The notes beneath the pieces were generated by a model, which ran no database searches, had not been told where the DNA came from, and saw only the letters and a program-made list of their open reading frames with translations. The translations under genes were made by a program, and so were the position numbers. 64,000 nt of DNA from Leuconostoc citreum (GTDB taxonomy: Bacteria > Bacillota > Bacilli > Lactobacillales > Lactobacillaceae): contig NZ_PUFH01000004.1 of assembly GCF_004354555.1 (NCBI RefSeq), positions 248,001 to 312,000 of the forward strand. Reading direction: 5' to 3'. Positions within the stretch are counted from its first letter, which is position 1. Each line of letters starts with the position of its first letter. Below, in pieces: positions 63,201 through 64,000 of the stretch.

Positions 63201-63611
63201 TTACTTTGTTTCACAGCCAACAATAAATTTTTCAAAATCTTCTAAGCTACCTTTAAATGATTTGACGTTATCCAAAAAATAGAACGTTGATGTTAGGTCA
63301 AAATTCTCTATTTCATTATTAACATCTAAAATATATATTCTTTTCTTTAGAGCAGTGGCAATACCAAATTCAATGTTAGATCCTTTACCACTAGGAAAGA
63401 TGAACACGAGAAAGTCAGCTCGTTCAACACCTTGTAACTCTTCGTTAGCAATCTTATGCAACGTTTCAATGGAGTCCGATCTCTTATTTAACGTCCAGTT
63501 GTAGGTGCGTAAAAATGATGAGTGTTCTAGCATAACAGATAAATTATTAATTAATTCTGCATATCTAAAGGAACCAGCAATATAAAATTTTGTTTTCTTA
63601 TTTTGAGACAT
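63201..63611 (-). CDS. Nucleoside 2-deoxyribosyltransferase-like protein
   Basis: 136 residues: KFYIAGSFRYAELI at the N terminus, ANEELQGVERADFLVFIF, then GKGSNIEFGIATALKKRIYIL, the pattern of the nucleoside 2-deoxyribosyltransferase fold (catalytic Glu in NIEFG). Related proteins are also found in phages and defence islands with TIR-like roles. Start MSQNKKTKFYIAG at 63611 has SD AAGGAG at 6 nt; the longer frame from 63665 has no SD. It lies in AT-rich DNA. Confidence 0.75.
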   Translation of the reverse strand: MSQNKKTKFYIAGSFRYAELINNLSVMLEHSSFLRTYNWTLNKRSDSIETLHKIANEELQGVERADFLVFIFPSGKGSNIEFGIATALKKRIYILDVNNEIENFDLTSTFYFLDNVKSFKGSLEDFEKFIVGCETK

Positions 63612-63665
63612 ACCATACTCCTTGAACAGTATTATATAAATTGAACAGAGACATCGATACGGCAT

Positions 63666-64000
63666 TTAAATTATCTTAATAAACATGATAATGAATTATC
63701 GATACTCAATTTTACAGTTACGCAAGCAAAGCAGCCATTCAAGGTCAAAAAATTGTTAGTAAATGTTAGTGTGCAACCGAAGTATTTTCGAGTATGGTAA
63801 TACCAACAAATATATATACATATATTTATAGGCGTTTTTAACTGTTGCTATCAATCGCTATATAGGTTGTTACAAAGCTTTTAACAGCGCGTGATTTCGT
63901 TATATCAAAGAAGGTTAAATTTAGCATTGCAAATTTTTACTTTCCTAACGAGTAGAAAAATACAACAAATATTATATGAGACACTCCTAATATACTGTTA
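63666..64000. other. AT-rich gene-free end of window
   Basis: About 330 nt with no frame or structured element I can support, apart from short TA-rich runs near 63810-63830. Confidence 0.5.

Overview
This 64 kb window looks like chromosome from a heterofermentative lactic acid bacterium of the Leuconostoc group. The evidence is low-GC, Firmicutes-type gene order, an archaeal-type PEP carboxylase (ppcA, known in Leuconostoc and Oenococcus), a catabolic acetolactate synthase, class III ribonucleotide reductase and the busR/opuA osmolyte module. The species is inferred from gene content only. Nearly everything is core chromosome. I see no insertion sequence, CRISPR array or intact prophage.

Layout. 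0-5.3 kb: an edge-truncated membrane protein, metK behind an S-box-like SAM riboswitch, a degenerate ADP-ribosylglycohydrolase homologue, a lipid kinase and ppcA. 5.4-8.5 kb: rnjA-rpoY, a LOG-family gene and a MarR regulator. 8.6-13 kb: efp, asp23, nusB, tatD, rnmV, ksgA and veg. 13-18.3 kb: a metal-type ABC transporter, purR, glmU and an unknown gene. 18.3-25 kb: a ClC antiporter, a structured non-coding RNA, comEA-comEC-holA, and rpsT/rpsO. 25-36 kb: gatCAB, a second lipid kinase, an rlmD-type methyltransferase, pyrG, uvrC and obgE. 36-41 kb: alsS and nrdDG. 41-51 kb: a cell-wall polymer cluster (tagH/tagG-like exporter, a 1182-residue teichoic-acid polymerase-like protein, membrane protein, acyltransferase, glycosyltransferase). 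51-59 kb: thyA, comEB, folD, bioY and busR-opuA. 59-62 kb: an XRE regulator with an ABC exporter operon. 62.4 kb to the end: tRNA-Glu(CTC) followed by AT-rich, gene-poor DNA that may be an island edge.

The most unusual signal is translational. At least seven genes (tatD, purR, the 28.5-kb lipid kinase, rlmD, obgE, alsS, thyA) have a good Shine-Dalgarno sequence 34-70 nt upstream of the start codon that family alignment expects. In each case the intervening RNA contains a stem whose base lies beside the SD and whose other side ends 6-13 nt before the AUG. Folding the stem would restore an effective spacing of roughly 8-17 nt. The stems differ in sequence. At several of these genes a GTG or ATG lies just after the SD and opens a short upstream ORF, so leader-peptide coupling is a competing explanation. 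In contrast, at least four other genes have a -10 box only 5-6 nt before the ATG and look leaderless.

Regulatory sites that fit established systems: SAM riboswitch at metK, PurBox at purR, BirA operator at bioY, CTP-sensing reiterative-transcription attenuator at pyrG, BusR-type half-sites at opuA, and an rpsO leader hairpin. Two structured RNAs (about 9203-9318 and 20153-20390) match nothing I recognise.
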